Source: Diphasiastrum complanatum
Lineage: Eukaryota; Streptophyta; Lycopodiopsida; Lycopodiales; Lycopodiaceae
Reading direction: 5' to 3'
NCBI GenBank assembly: GCA_029204225.1
Contig: CM055095.1
Coordinates: forward strand, 70,519,957-70,583,956
Length of the DNA stretch: 64,000 nt
The notes beneath the pieces are model-generated. The model was not told the DNA's origin, did not search any database, and worked only from the letters and a program-made list of their open reading frames with translations. This document shows, one piece after another, positions 1 through 10,980 of this stretch (positions are counted from its first letter, which is position 1; every line of letters starts with the position of its first letter). The translations under genes were made by a program, and so were the position numbers.

Positions 1-960
1 CTCACTAAAAAACGAAGCACATAGCTATCAAATATCATGTGATTTGGGACTTAGTCGAGAAGAAGAAAATTGGGGTTAATCCAATTGCCACTATGAAATG
101 GAGCTGTAGAACAACTGATCAGACAGATCTTGATTCTATTAACAAAGCGTGTAGTTTACTTGACAAAGGATAAGAAATGAAAGCGAACTCGAAACATTTT
201 TATTCGTAATCAACCTTGAAGGATTCGTGAACTTTGTCTTGCAGTCAGCTCGAAAGATTTGCGAAACAGTTTCTTGTAGAAGCTCGTGGCTTTCTAGTTG
301 GAGCTCAAAAGATTCGTGAATAGAATCTTGTGACGAAATATTTTGTTTCTTGTTTAAATTTCAGTTGTCGCGAATAATTCACAAAATCTTCTAGAGTTTT
401 TCAAGCTCAAGAATTGGCATATGTCGCGAACAATTCGTGAAAGACGAATATGTCGCGAAGAGACAAGTGTCGCGAACAATTCGTGAAACACGAATCTGAG
501 ATGAAGAGATGGACTTTCGCGAATAATTCGTGAACAAAATTTATTCGACCTTGGAAACAAAACGTCTATTTGAATATCAACCGTCGTAAACGATTAGATA
601 TCTACTGTTATAGCATTGAAAGGCCAAAAGACCTTTAAATAAAAGGCCAAAAGACCTGTCCTATAACAATATAAATACATGTGCACTACTCGTTGTAACT
701 CACTCAATCAGAGACACAACAATGAGATAAGACAACAAGAGATTTATATTGATGAATCAGATTCAGAGTTATAAATTTTTTTGTTAATCAATAGTTTCTT
801 ATTGTCTAAATTGTCTTAAGTTGTTTTTTACTTTTGTATACAATTTTTGCACACATATTTAATCAGAACTAATACTGTTCTATTAGTACATAGATAAGAT
901 ATAGACCCGATTGAAGACGCTGATATTAGTTTGTTTTATTCAAACTTTCATCGTGTTCTC
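1..960 (+). repeat. LTR-like noncoding segment with repeated TTCGCGAA/TTCGTGAA words
   Basis: There is no coding potential here. Between about 190 and 540 the words TTCGCGAA and TTCGTGAA, usually separated by a few bases, recur at least eight times. A 16-base direct repeat (AAGGCCAAAAGACCT type) follows at about 618-657. A TATA-like TATAAATA lies at 670-677, followed by a C/A-rich start-like stretch. The combination of a short repeated U3-like motif, TATA box and T-rich tail resembles the U3-R-U5 of an LTR, but I could not find a second copy or a primer binding site, so the identity is an inference. Confidence 0.35.
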
Positions 961-1495
961 TGTAGAAGAATAATTACTATTTTTTCTACAAAAAATGATT
1001 GATGTGACAGTTGTCATGTGCAAAATGACACATGGCTAAATCTGACTAGGGCACGTGGCAAATTCCCACGTGACCCTCATCAATGAGTCATAAATACTAT
1101 ATGGACTGACATGTGGACCACTAAAATAATGCCCCGTGTCTCATGTCAGTTTTCCACACGTGTGAATTTTTTTTTAGAAATACTCCCACGAATTTTTGAT
1201 TTTCTCATAAATTTTCAGTTTTTACATCCCAATATCGATCTCAAGCACGTCCAACAGCCTTCTAGTACCCGCCAACGCCCCTCGTGCTTGAGATCGATAC
1301 CGCTATATCTCGGATATCACTTTTGAGCACGAAACTTCAACTCCTTTTTTTCTGTTAATAATCTTGCGTTCCAAACCGATACTTTGTCTATCAATCTTCT
1401 TTCTGTTGCAATTTTTTTTTTGTCTTTTCTTTCACAAATATTTTTGTGTCTTTTCTTCTACAAATTTTTTTTGTGTCCTTATTTTATATCTGACC
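961..1495 (+). promoter_or_regulatory. Upstream region of the H3-like gene: CACGTG boxes and a 17-bp inverted repeat
   Basis: There is no gene here. G-box cores (CACGTG) occur near 1044, 1068 and, as ACACGTGT, near 1156. A perfect 17-bp inverted repeat has arms at 1233-1249 and 1283-1299 with a 33-base loop. T-rich runs fill 1340-1480, as in a plant 5' UTR or promoter. The regulatory role is inferred only from position, directly before the first ATG pair at 1496 and 1499. Confidence 0.35.
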
Positions 1496-2914
1496 ATGAT
1501 GGCTAGGATGAAGGCCACTGCCCATGCTATTACCTCTGTACAGCCCTCCCGTGCCCATGTCCCCTGGTATTGGTCATAAATGTGGCAGGAAGCAGATATG
1601 GTTGAGGGAGATTAGAAAACTCCATAGATCAACTGAATTGTTGATCCCTAGATCTCCTTTATGTCGATCTGTTAGAAATGTCACCCTGTCACTTGGGCTA
1701 GATGTTCATTTTGTCATGCCAGCCATGCAGGCCTTACAAGGTGTTGCTAAAGATTTCTTGTCTCAGTTTTTTGAGGATTTCTGTCTTCTGGCAATGCATA
1801 GTAAGTGTGTTACCATCGTGCCTAAAGAATTCATTATTCTCAAACGACTTCGGGACCAGTATTCAAGTCTTTATGTGAATAATGCTAGCACCTCCAAAGA
1901 CCTGCCTTTGTATAGAACTGATTTGCTAACTACCTCAAGGAAGAAAAGGAAGCAGGTTGTTCCTAAGAAAGCTGGATCTCATAAGCCAACTGCTTCTCTT
2001 CCTCCTAAGTCTGAATCAGATTTTGATTCAAAAGCAGAATCTCCATCTCCCCCTCTTGTTATTCATCTAGTTCCTCAGAAGGTTTCTTCATCGAAGGTGG
2101 AGATTGCCCAAGAGGAGCTTGATAAGATAACTGAAAAATCCATTAGTATTGTAAGGACATCGGATTCAAAACCTGTACATAACCTTTTTGTTAGAATCTC
2201 ATATGATTCCAATCAGATTTTTTTTTATTCTGACCATTACAATCAATATGAGGCTTATTTAGGCAATAAAATTGATTTGCTTGGAAATTATTTTGACTTT
2301 TTCCTTTCAGATTCAAATAGAAGCTATAGATTAGGTCCCAAATTTTGTACAGAGCTTAAAGATAAAAGTTCAAAAATCACAGATGTGATTGTTGAAGCCG
2401 GTTCGTTTTTGTTGTGAGTCCATTTTTCATGGGTGTTGTGAAGGCAAAAGAGGCCACTTTTGAAAAGGCTGTATATTTCATCAATTGCAGTCTTGTGGCC
2501 AAATTCTACTTGATTCCATATGAGATAAGTAAGCTTTGCTATATGTTGTTGATTTTTTTTATTTTGATCATTATGCTCATGTCAGAATAGATTTTAATTT
2601 TCATTTTGCTTGTTGTAGTCGGCATTGAATCTTGAATATTCTTTCAATAAAAATAAATAAGGAGAGAATATCAAATTTCCTATGTATAAAAATAAACTCA
2701 GCTGAAAATACACATAGAGAATTTGATTCTCTACTTCATGATGTCGTGCGTGAAATACCAACAACGACAACTTCTATTGGGGAGATAACAGTTAAATCTC
2801 TCAAGGTATATACAATTTATCTCTGATATACATCTTTTTATTTTTTAAATCTATCGTCATAGCATGAATAAATTATATGTCATAATATTAATAATTCTTG
2901 TTGAATATTTGTAG

Positions 2915-3013
2915 TGTGTACAACAACCAAAGGATGTTTTTAGTTGTGCTTGGTTAGTCCTGTACAACACAAAGCAGTGGTACAATCTACAAGTCGATAT
3001 AGATATTGAAAAG
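2915..3013 (+). CDS. Internal exon of the H3-like gene (33 codons, phase 0-0)
   Basis: The acceptor is TTTGTAG and the donor is AAG|GTAAAA. All 33 codons are open and read VFSCAWLVLYNTKQWYNLQV in the middle. The preceding exon ends at 2805 with AAG|GTATAT and the next starts at 3111 after GATGACAG. Both joins keep frame, which is the main evidence that the C-terminal region is a real spliced coding sequence and not chance ORFs. Confidence 0.5.
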
Positions 3014-3110
3014 GTAAAATTTTGCTCATTTGTTGTTCTATTGATTCAAAATTTTATTTCATTAGTGTGATTATTAGTTATTTACTCATTCACCTGTTTT
3101 GTGATGACAG

Positions 3111-3341
3111 TTTTCATTTGAGCTGCACAATTCCGATGATGTATATAGATTGCGACAAGAGTTGATCAAAACTTTTGTACAAAATGGCATAGCTTTTGTG
3201 CTAGAGCTTGAGGGTGCTGTAAAGAAGCCTGCTCTTGCTCTAACATCCTTTCAAGTTGCTGAGGATGCAGAGCTTATTTTATATGATCAGAAAGGCATAC
3301 AAGTCCTTCCTAATATAGAGGAAGGCGAAATTACAGGATAG
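3111..3341 (+). CDS. Terminal exon of the H3-like gene
   Basis: It opens in phase 0 with FSFELHNSDDVYRLRQEL, continues with an amphipathic LIKTFVQNGIAFVLELEG stretch and an acidic end (LPNIEEGEITG), and stops at TAG 3339-3341. It resembles no family I can name. It ends about 450 bases before a possible convergent exon on the minus strand. Confidence 0.45.
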   Translation, partial: FSFELHNSDDVYRLRQELIKTFVQNGIAFVLELEGAVKKPALALTSFQVAEDAELILYDQKGIQVLPNIEEGEITG

Positions 3342-3794
3342 GAGATTGTTGCCATCACAGCACCTGATACTAATATAGAAAATATAGATAAAGTTACTGA
3401 ATAGAATTTCAAGTGTAAATGTGTATATATTACCATCCAAAAAAGGAGACAAATCATAAATGTAAACAACCCATTTGTGGGATTTGTATTGATATCAATA
3501 TAGATTCTTACAATGAAGTTGTGTCCATTGTACAATACTAGATTGCTGATAAAAGACAAGATTCTTGTTTTTATCTTGAGTATCAATGATGAACGTGTAT
3601 TTTTTGATAGTAAATCTCAGTGTTCTTCCATCAGTTGAATAGTTTCGCCAATATCTCTGCATTTGATCTCGAGCTCATGTCTTTTACGTATTTGCATAAA
3701 TTTAACACAAAGTATGTTCCTTTTTGTATAAAGATTATACGAGCAATTTTTGAAAGAATTATACAAAAAAAATAGAATGTTTACAATTACTTAC
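3342..3794. other. Intergenic stretch, nothing recognised
   Basis: AT-rich DNA between the H3-like gene and the minus-strand exon-like ORF. It could contain the 3' UTR of the former. I see no repeat or element boundary. Confidence 0.4.
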
Positions 3795-4132
3795 GAGTTT
3801 ACCATTTGAAATGAATATGAAGTTGGAAAATATATCATCTTGTAGGAGCAACAGTTCCTGCCTGATGTAATTTAGGCTCCAATCCTCTTCCACCTCAACA
3901 CATGTCAAAAGTGCGTCATTGTATATTATTTCAATCTTTTTCACTTAGAATGGCCAGTGGCTTCCAAGTCTTGATCGAGTGGCACCCATTTACTCCTATT
4001 CTTTTTCCATCTTTGATAATGGAACCATAAGCTCAACATTTGCTTTTCTATTTGATAGCGAAAGCACATGGAAGACATTTTAATTCTGCATTCTATTTCT
4101 CCATCTGATTTTTTGTCCCAGTCTTTATCCAT
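3795..4132 (-). CDS. Exon-like minus-strand ORFs of unknown function
   Basis: On the minus strand an ORF at 4132-3941 (MDKDWDKKSDGEIECRIKMS) is followed at 3944 by another reading KKIEIIYNDALLTCVEVEED and SLNYIRQELLLLQDDI. The second is terminated by a consensus donor, AAACTC|GTAAGT, at 3795/3794. A CTAAG-type acceptor lies before KKIEIIY. The amphipathic beta/alpha pattern suggests real coding sequence, perhaps exons of a gene convergent with the H3-like gene. No downstream exon was identified and the product is not recognised. Confidence 0.25.
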
Positions 4133-4453
4133 AAGTTCAGATAATAAACTATCTGATAAATTTTTGCATACAAACAGTGTTGGAGTTTTGTGTATGTCAG
4201 TTACGAATCATGATAGAATCCTCACGACAACACCACACGAGCACCATAGCAACCAACAGTTAAACTTGCTGCTCAATTGAGAAGTTCCTTGAGAACTTCT
4301 ACATTACCATGATATTTAACAGATCAATAATCGAACATAGATGTTATATGAAATGAGTTATTGCAAGACATAGAGAAAACTGATATTCCATCACCTGTTA
4401 CTATTCCTAGACAAGAGCACCCTCCCCAGGGAATTGACATTTTATCTCCACTC

Positions 4454-4774
4454 CTACAACCTCAAATTTGTATGTCTTTCCATTTTCTGACGAGATTTCC
4501 AACCACTACATATACAAATTAAAATTTTGGCAGATTCAACTAGAGTATGGTTCTTCCTCTCGGCTAAGCCATTAGACTGAGGACTGTAAGGAGTGATGAA
4601 TGGCTGCTCAATGCCTTGGCTTTGGCAGTACTCCTTAAACTCGATAGAGATATATTCTCCACCGTTGTTTGACTTGAGGGCCTTAATCATCCTTCGAGTC
4701 TCCTTCTCTGCACGCTCTTTGAAGATTCTGAAGCAGTTAAAGGCTTCTGATTTCTTCTTTATAAAATAAACCAT
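4454..4774 (-). mobile_element. Ty1/Copia integrase core fragment (minus strand)
   Basis: The minus-strand translation contains SNNGGEYISIEF, then YSPQSNGLAERKNHTLVESAK. These are the second catalytic Asp region (here SNNGGEY in place of the usual D-containing motif) and the Glu-containing AERKN motif of Copia integrases. It is about 105 residues long, with no gag, RT or LTR on this strand nearby, so it is a relic. The missing Asp in the SDNGGEY motif would inactivate it. Confidence 0.75.
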
Positions 4775-4859
4775 CGTCCTTTTGGAAAATTCATCAATAG
4801 CAATCCTCTAGCAATATATTGATGGCTAGATGGGTTTCCTAGTCTGTTTACCAACTAGA

Positions 4860-5283
4860 TACTCTTGACAGACAAGTAACTCGACTCTTTCACGAGGATA
4901 GTCGTGGTCAAAAATAATAGATTGTCTAGACATTCATTGTGAACCATTCCTGGGCACAAGATTGTGATCTGATTGTTGTATTCACAACTGCTTAATTCAG
5001 ATTCTCTATTCTTCTTATGTGTATTGCACTACGAATGATTTCTTATAGTTTTCTTTCTCTATGACACTCACTCAATTCAGAATGTCTATCCCGAAGGTAG
5101 CATGGCTGTCTTAGATGCCTAACTGTTCGCTCCTTCATGGTTGTTTTTGACACCTACAAGACATTCCTCTATTCGATATAAGTTAATGCTTATGTTGTAG
5201 TTTTGGTAAAGATCTTGAAATGTTCTCTATGTTGGAGCTGTGTATCTTCTTCTGCACCTAATTTATTTGAGAGCACCCTAACA
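4860..5283 (+). repeat. Probable 5' LTR end of a Copia element
   Basis: This noncoding stretch ends in CCTAACA and is followed at about 5288 by TGGTATTAGAGCTT, close to the initiator-Met tRNA primer binding site TGGTATCAGAGC. It is followed by a Copia gag ORF, which supports an LTR ending here. The left border is uncertain. Confidence 0.45.
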
Positions 5284-5356
5284 GAGTGGTATTAGAGCTT
5301 ACATTCCAAACTACTATTAATATGCGAAATTGTTTACTATACTTAGATCATTCATC

Positions 5357-6200
5357 ATGGAGAGAACATCTTCAGAAATTCGCTTGATTAACCAGTTCAA
5401 TGGTGACGACTTCCACATGTAAAAGTTCAGGATGAAAATGATACTCACAGAAAAAAAACTCTAGGGATACGTCAATGGTTCAATAGCCAGACTGGCTGAA
5501 CCTGACATGCTGACTGCCTGGGAAGCTAAGGATGGCAAAGCTCTTGCCATTGTATCTCTGAATCTTAAAGATTTACAAATAGCTCATGTAGCTAACTGTT
5601 CCAGCTCCAAAGACGCATGGGACATTCGTATTGGTCTATGCGAGACAATAGATGTATCGACTCGTCTCTTCTTGAGAAAGAAGTTCTTGTCACTCAAGAT
5701 GAGTGAAGGGACCTTAGTCACAGATCATCTGAATGATTTCAAACAACTACTCATTCAGCTAGCTATAGTAGGTTCGCCAGTATCAGACGAAGATGCTAAC
5801 ATGTCTCTTCTGTCTAGTCTTCCTCTCTCTTACGACAATTTAGTATTGCTACTCGGTAATACTCCTAACCTGTCTCTCCAAAAGGTGACAGCAAGCTTAT
5901 TGTAGGAAGAAGTAATAAGGAAAAGCATATCCACATCGAATATGAAGACAGTCGCTCTCTATTCAAATAAGGAACAGCTCCCAAAGAAGGGACAAGAGAA
6001 CAAAAGCTGAGCAAACTGATTCAGATCATCAATCACAACAACACAATCGACAACATCAACAACCTAAGACTAGACTCTTCTGCAAGTATTGCAAGAGAAC
6101 CACCAACCACGACATCAAAGATTGTCGAGTTCTCAAGCATAACAAAGCCAAGAAGAAGATTCAGCAGGATGCCAGTGTTGAAAATGAAAAATCATCTATC
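5357..6200 (+). mobile_element. Ty1/Copia gag (UBN2-type) with zinc knuckle, inactive
   Basis: It starts at ATG 5357 with MERTSSEIRLINQFNGDDF. The longest open part (5507-5905) reads SKDAWDIRIGLCETIDVSTR and then MSEGTLVTDHLNDFKQLLIQ, the usual Copia gag pattern. In-frame stops near 5417 and 5465 break the N-terminus. About 6070-6120 encodes a zinc knuckle in another frame (CKYCKRTTNHDIKDC). Pol does not follow, so this is the 5' end of a truncated element whose primer site lies just upstream. Confidence 0.75.
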
Positions 6201-6971
6201 TTAACTTTAGGGTTGTCACAAAGTTCTTTCTATGTGAGTTTGTTGTTTCATAATGTAAATTCCAAATTTGGCCTAGAAAGAACTCGAGCTACATGGGTTC
6301 TTCAAGTCTAGTTGGTAATATACAACTTGCATATAGATTGTAGACTTAGAAATGTCATAAATAGGCTTGTAGAAACTCGTGGCATATCACATGCAATGGT
6401 TGTAAGTGATCCATAGTGACATGCAAGGCATGCACAAAGTGAATTGGACACATGCATGTTGATTTGTACAAATCTAGTTGAAAAAATGACACTTGGTAAA
6501 AGTAGGTAGAAACGCATGCATGAGAAGTGACAAATGTCACTAATACTCTAGTTTTCACGTATAGATGTGGATGGAAGTTGGATGGATGTGGTTCCACATC
6601 GAGCTACCTCAAACTCCCTAAATATGTGTAGACATTCTCATAATCTTTGATGAAGAATCAAGCTTTGAAGCTATTCCATGCCATTTTGGATCTACACTAT
6701 CATTTGCTTGAATAATGCTCTCTCTTTCTCTCTCTAACTCGAGTAGAGGCTTATGCTAATGCATTAACTTCTTGTACTTTTTCTCTCTTGTCTTTCATAG
6801 CTATCATTCTTTGATTCTTAGCATGCTAGATTGTAATTAATCCATAAAATTCTGTACTAGATCTTGGCATTCAATCTAGAATCAGTTTATGTGCTAATCA
6901 CCAATCTTTATAAGATCATTCACACTTGAAAATCATTCCCCGCACGTGTGAACTTGCTAGAAATTTTGTCA
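6201..6971 (+). repeat. Putative LTR of second Copia element, with PBS at 6972
   Basis: There is no gene here. The stretch ends in TTTTGTCA, followed immediately by TGGTATTAGAGCC (6972-6984), a near match to the initiator-Met tRNA primer site. A gag ORF of the same orientation starts about 770 bases later. A TG start near 6353 would give an LTR of about 620 bases, but no partner LTR was found in the window. Confidence 0.4.
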
Positions 6972-7739
6972 TGGTATTAGAGCCAAATTAAGCTTTGCGT
7001 GCTATTATCTCTGATTGTTAAAGAATTTGTGAGCCCAATTCAAGCAAAAAAAACAGTTTATCACTTTTCTTTACCTTTCTTGAAAAGTGTTTGGATCAAA
7101 GAGGATAGAAACTGAATTTTTAGATCAGAATTGACATTGTACAAAATTTTGAAATTTCGCACGTGTGAAAATCGGAGATTTTCAGACCTCTTTATTTCCT
7201 TCATATTTGGTCCAAAGATATTGATATTATAGCTTGATGGAAAGCTTATGAACTGTACTTTCCATTGAAATTGACCTCAAATCAATCTGATGTATCTATC
7301 AAGAGTTATAAGTTCTTAAAGAGGGTAGGGAGAGATTCAAAATCCGAGTGACCACTTTTTGATTTGATTCAATCTTGCTTGATTCTTAATCCATTGTTTT
7401 GAGTATCCAACACAAGAAACTGAAGATCAAGACAAAGTTTGATGTTATTGAACACTTTGAGCCTTCTGTGAATCATTAGTATTTTCTTTTGGAGCGTCTA
7501 ACATGTGCCAAAAGTAGAATCCAACCTTGTCTATGTTCCTCAATTCATTTTGAGAGACTGATCTAGATTATCTTGTTTTGTGGAATATTTGAGATCTATC
7601 TCAGATACAGTTGCAAGTTTTTCACATAGGAAGGAAGCACACCCTTGAAAATACCTATAGTGAAAGAGAGTAGCAACATCAAGTCTAATTGGAACAAGCT
7701 CAAACATATAACTGTCCAATAACAAGAAGTCTTCACAAT

Positions 7740-9712
7740 ATGGCACCTGTAGGAGGATATCTCTTAGAACCAAGTGAAAGACTAAGTACCTCCAATTACT
7801 CAATATGGAAGGTTAGTATGGAGTCAATTTTTATACTCTAGGATGTTATGGACATAGTACTTGGTATTGAGGAGGAGCCTCAAGCACAACTTGAAATACC
7901 AAAGTATAGGAAGAGAGCTAGAATGGCTCTACACTTCATTGAAATGAATGTCTCTAATGATATTCTAAGATAAATAGGATCTTGCACCACTGCCGAAGAA
8001 GCTTGGGATGCACTGAAGTCTATCTATGAAACTAAGAACGCTTCTAGAATACTCACTCTAAGAAATCAGATTTTTCAAAGTTTTCAAAGAAGTGAGGAGA
8101 GTGCATCAAACTATGTTTAGAGAGTAAAAGATCTTCATAGGGAGCTTGCTTGTGTTGGTGTCACAATCAATCAAGATGAGCTAGTACAAGTAGTTCTAAA
8201 TGGCTTAAAAGAAGACTATGATAAATTTGTTCAATCCTTTGCCATAAAGGAGGAGTTGCCCAATTTGGAAACTCTTCAAGGAATTCTCATCTCTGAAGAA
8301 GCTAGGCAAAGTTACAAACTTTCTAGGATGAACAAACTCGAGCATATTGCAAGTGACAAAGCTCTCTTTGTCAAGGACAAGCATAAAGGGAGGAGCAAGA
8401 ACCAGTTTTCTCAAGCTTTCAACAAAGACAAAGACAAGGACAGAGACAAAGATGGTGAAGAGGATGACTCAACTCAAACAAGCAAAACTCTAATTAGAAG
8501 GAAGAAGACTTTATTGCAAGTGATGGAGAAGGATCACTCATGGTGTCAAGCTTTTCTTCAACGCCCTTCAAGAAAGATGGAGCTTGGTGCATCGATAGTG
8601 GAGCCTCTTCACATATGTGTTGTTCAAAGGAGTCTTTTGACTCTATTGTACCTTATTAAGGACTTAAAAGATCTATATATATTGTAAATGATCATGAATG
8701 CTCTATTGAAGGAATTGGCAACATTCCATTGAAACTTGCTTTTTCTAAAGTTCTATCACTTTCCAATGTTCTTTTTGTTCCTAAGCTTACAAAGAACTTG
8801 ATAAGTGTTGGTAAGTTGCTTGATTGTGGTTGTGATGTAAAATTCAATTCCATTACTTGCCTTATAAAAAAAGATGATGAGATCCTAGCTAATGGATCTA
8901 GATATGGTGGAATCTTCAAGTTAAATTCTTATGAGAATGCAAACTTTTGTGAAGTTGCTCTTATGTCTAAGGAGGAGTTATGGCATAGAAGGTTGGAGCA
9001 TCCTAACTATAAGTCTATGCTTTCTATGATCAAGAATGACAAGGCTATTGGCCTTCCAAGATCACTTTCCAAGGATATCAAGCCTTGTGAGGCTTGTGCT
9101 ATTGCAAAATCACATAGAAATCCATATCAAAAGTCTTTTATTAAGACTTCTCATCCTTTGGAATTAATTCACTTGGATGTTCATTTTTCTTCCTAAAAAA
9201 GTATTGGTGGTACAGCTTGTTTTGTTACCTTCATTGATGATTTTACAGGATATACCTACTTTCTTCAAAAGCTATGGTATTTTATCACTTCCTAGTCTTC
9301 AAAGCTTATGTTGAAACAATTTTCTCTCAAAGTGCTTTAAGATGTGATGGAGGACATCTCCAACAAGTTCTATGAGTATTGTGAGGTTGAAGGGATTAAG
9401 AGAGAGTTTTCTTGTGCTTATTCTCCATCTCAAAATGGAGTTGCTGAAAGAAAAAATCGATCTCTATGTGAATATGCTAAAGCAATCCGAGTAGAAGCTT
9501 CTTTGCCTATTGAATATTGGGGAGAAGCAATTAATTGTGCAAACTATTTGTGCAATAGATTACCTCACAATGCACTTGCAGGAAGATCACCATATGAAGT
9601 CTTGCTTAAGAAGAAACCTAAGGTTGATCACCTTAGAGTTTTTGGATGTGCTTGCTTTGTTCATGTACCCTTGGAACTTCTTCATACACTACTACTCAAA
9701 CTTAATGCATGA
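7740..9712 (+). mobile_element. Ty1/Copia gag-PR-integrase remnant without RT
   Basis: gag starts at ATG 7740 (GGYLLEPSERLSTSNYSIWK) and stays in one frame to 8687 with three nonsense codons. After a frame change the protease motif WCIDSGASSHM is at about 8585-8620. At 8729-9196 there is the GAG-pre-integrase region (LWHRRLEHPNYKSM) with the CEACAIAKSH zinc residues and HLDVH, the first integrase Asp. After a break, 9344-9712 holds the AERKNRSLCEYA Glu motif and the WGEAINCANYLCNRLP tail. RT and RNase H are missing. It is dead. Its gag is closely related to the fragment at 63324. Confidence 0.85.
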
Positions 9713-10263
9713 AAATAGAGCATAGAAGGAAATGAAAATAGGAAGATCTTCAATTAGCAATGCAACAACATTTCGGTACAATATCTAGTGCTCCCAAACT
9801 CGTGGGGAAGGCCTCTATGTATACCCATGAGCTGGTGAATATACAATACTTTGGATTTTACCACTTACAATTGAGTGAACCTCAATCTATAAGAATTTGA
9901 GATCCACCTCTTACTTAATAATAGGAGGCCTCTTTATTAAAAAAATCACAACTTAAGTTGAGATAGTCTAAATTGCTAGCTGCCACATGGTTTTCCATCT
10001 CTTGGGAATTACCATGGGGCTCACAATAAATTTTTAGCCTAGCACTAATTCTCGTGCTCTCAAAATCGGCTCTCAACTTCATCTCTGCTGAAACCCTTTT
10101 GAGTGGAGAGGTTCTGCATCAACACCTCTGGGCATGGCATCAGCTAACATTATCCTCCCCCTATGGTGTTGTAGGTCCCACTGCAATGCTTCAGCTTTGA
10201 TGCTTGATTCTTGGAAAGGCATGGATTAGCATTTGCCTGGGTATAACCAAGAACTTATTGACT
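9713..10263. other. Noncoding stretch between two retroelement relics
   Basis: No convincing ORF. It could hold the LTR of the minus-strand Gypsy relic to its right, because it lies 3' of that element's last ORF, but I found no matching copy or TG...CA pair. Confidence 0.3.
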
Positions 10264-10800
10264 TCATTTTTGGTGCCTCGGCAAATCTTCAAGCTTCAAT
10301 AGCTTATTAAACAGCCTTGCATAACTGAGAGTCTCTTGTTTTTCCTTGTCAACTTTTCTTTTATCAAGAAATTTCTCGTAACCGGCCTTCTTTCCGATGG
10401 CTTCAAATGTAATAAACCTCGTCTTTGGCCCCAACAAAATAGGTCCTAGGTATGGCTTCATTCCGGGTATGAACTTATTTGCATACCACTTTTCGATCAT
10501 CTGCACATATTGGCTGCAAGTAAAGGTAGTTCGGTAGTAAAGTCTCGCCATCATTAAATGTGCATCTTCCGTTTGTAAGGGCTAGTTGACATGCAACCTG
10601 TTGAGTGGTAGGCCTTTATCCCAGTAGCATTCCAATGTCGCAAGAAAGGCTATAGTTAAACAATAGTTAGCGCTCTCTTGGACTACAGTATCTGCATTGC
10701 CCCTATAGGTATATCCAAACTTGAGGAGCGCATCCTGATACTTTACAAAGGTTGAGCTAGGATCAATCCCTGGAATGATAGGCCAATTGATCTGTTGCTC
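10264..10800 (-). mobile_element. Extra ORF downstream of a minus-strand Gypsy pol, C-terminal part
   Basis: On the minus strand the region reads INWPIIPGIDPSSTFVKYQD, then LTIAFLATLECYWDKGLPLN, an in-frame stop, then MMARLYYRTTFTCSQYVQMI and a lysine-rich end. The reading frame is conserved over about 175 codons with a single nonsense codon. It lies 3' of the integrase C-terminus at 12209 and of the coiled-coil segment. This suggests it is the second half of an accessory ORF carried between pol and the 3' LTR. Its function is not recognised. Confidence 0.5.
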
Positions 10801-10980
10801 GGCTAGCTTTGTTTTCTCAGATCCCTTCTTTTAACTGGCACATAGTAGGGATTAGTCCTTTTCTAGCTTGGTGCTCTCAGGTATTCTTGTAGCTGCTTGT
10901 CGTTATTCAGCAGCATTACAATCCTCCAGGAGGGCTATGGACGTAGGGCGTTCACGAGGTTGCTAAGATTTGGACATTCT

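Larger units (their letters stand above)
1496..3341 (+). pseudogene. Divergent histone H3 fold with long spliced C-terminal extension (two apparent frameshifts)
   Basis: From 1499 the frame reads MARMKATAHAIT, matching the H3 tail start MARTKQTARKST. It then slips by one frame near 1550-1580. The histone fold follows (about 1570-1865): LREIRK, STELLIPR, ALQ, FEDF, AMHSK and VTIVPKEF align without gaps to the H3 fold up to RLRD. STELLIP and the Thr after the REI-equivalent look more like CENH3 than canonical H3, but loop 1 is not lengthened. A basic stretch (RKKRKQVVPKK, about 1938-1970), an acidic/Ser/Pro segment and an unrecognised domain follow. The likely exon chain is 1499-2413, 2491-2528, 2619-2805, 2915-3013 and 3111-3341 (TAG). 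Introns are GT-AG; the last two junctions are phase 0 and the first is in phase. A stop at 2626-2628 implies a second one-base shift. It may be a decaying gene, a rapidly evolving gene or a retro-chimera. I do not recognise the extension. Confidence 0.5.
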
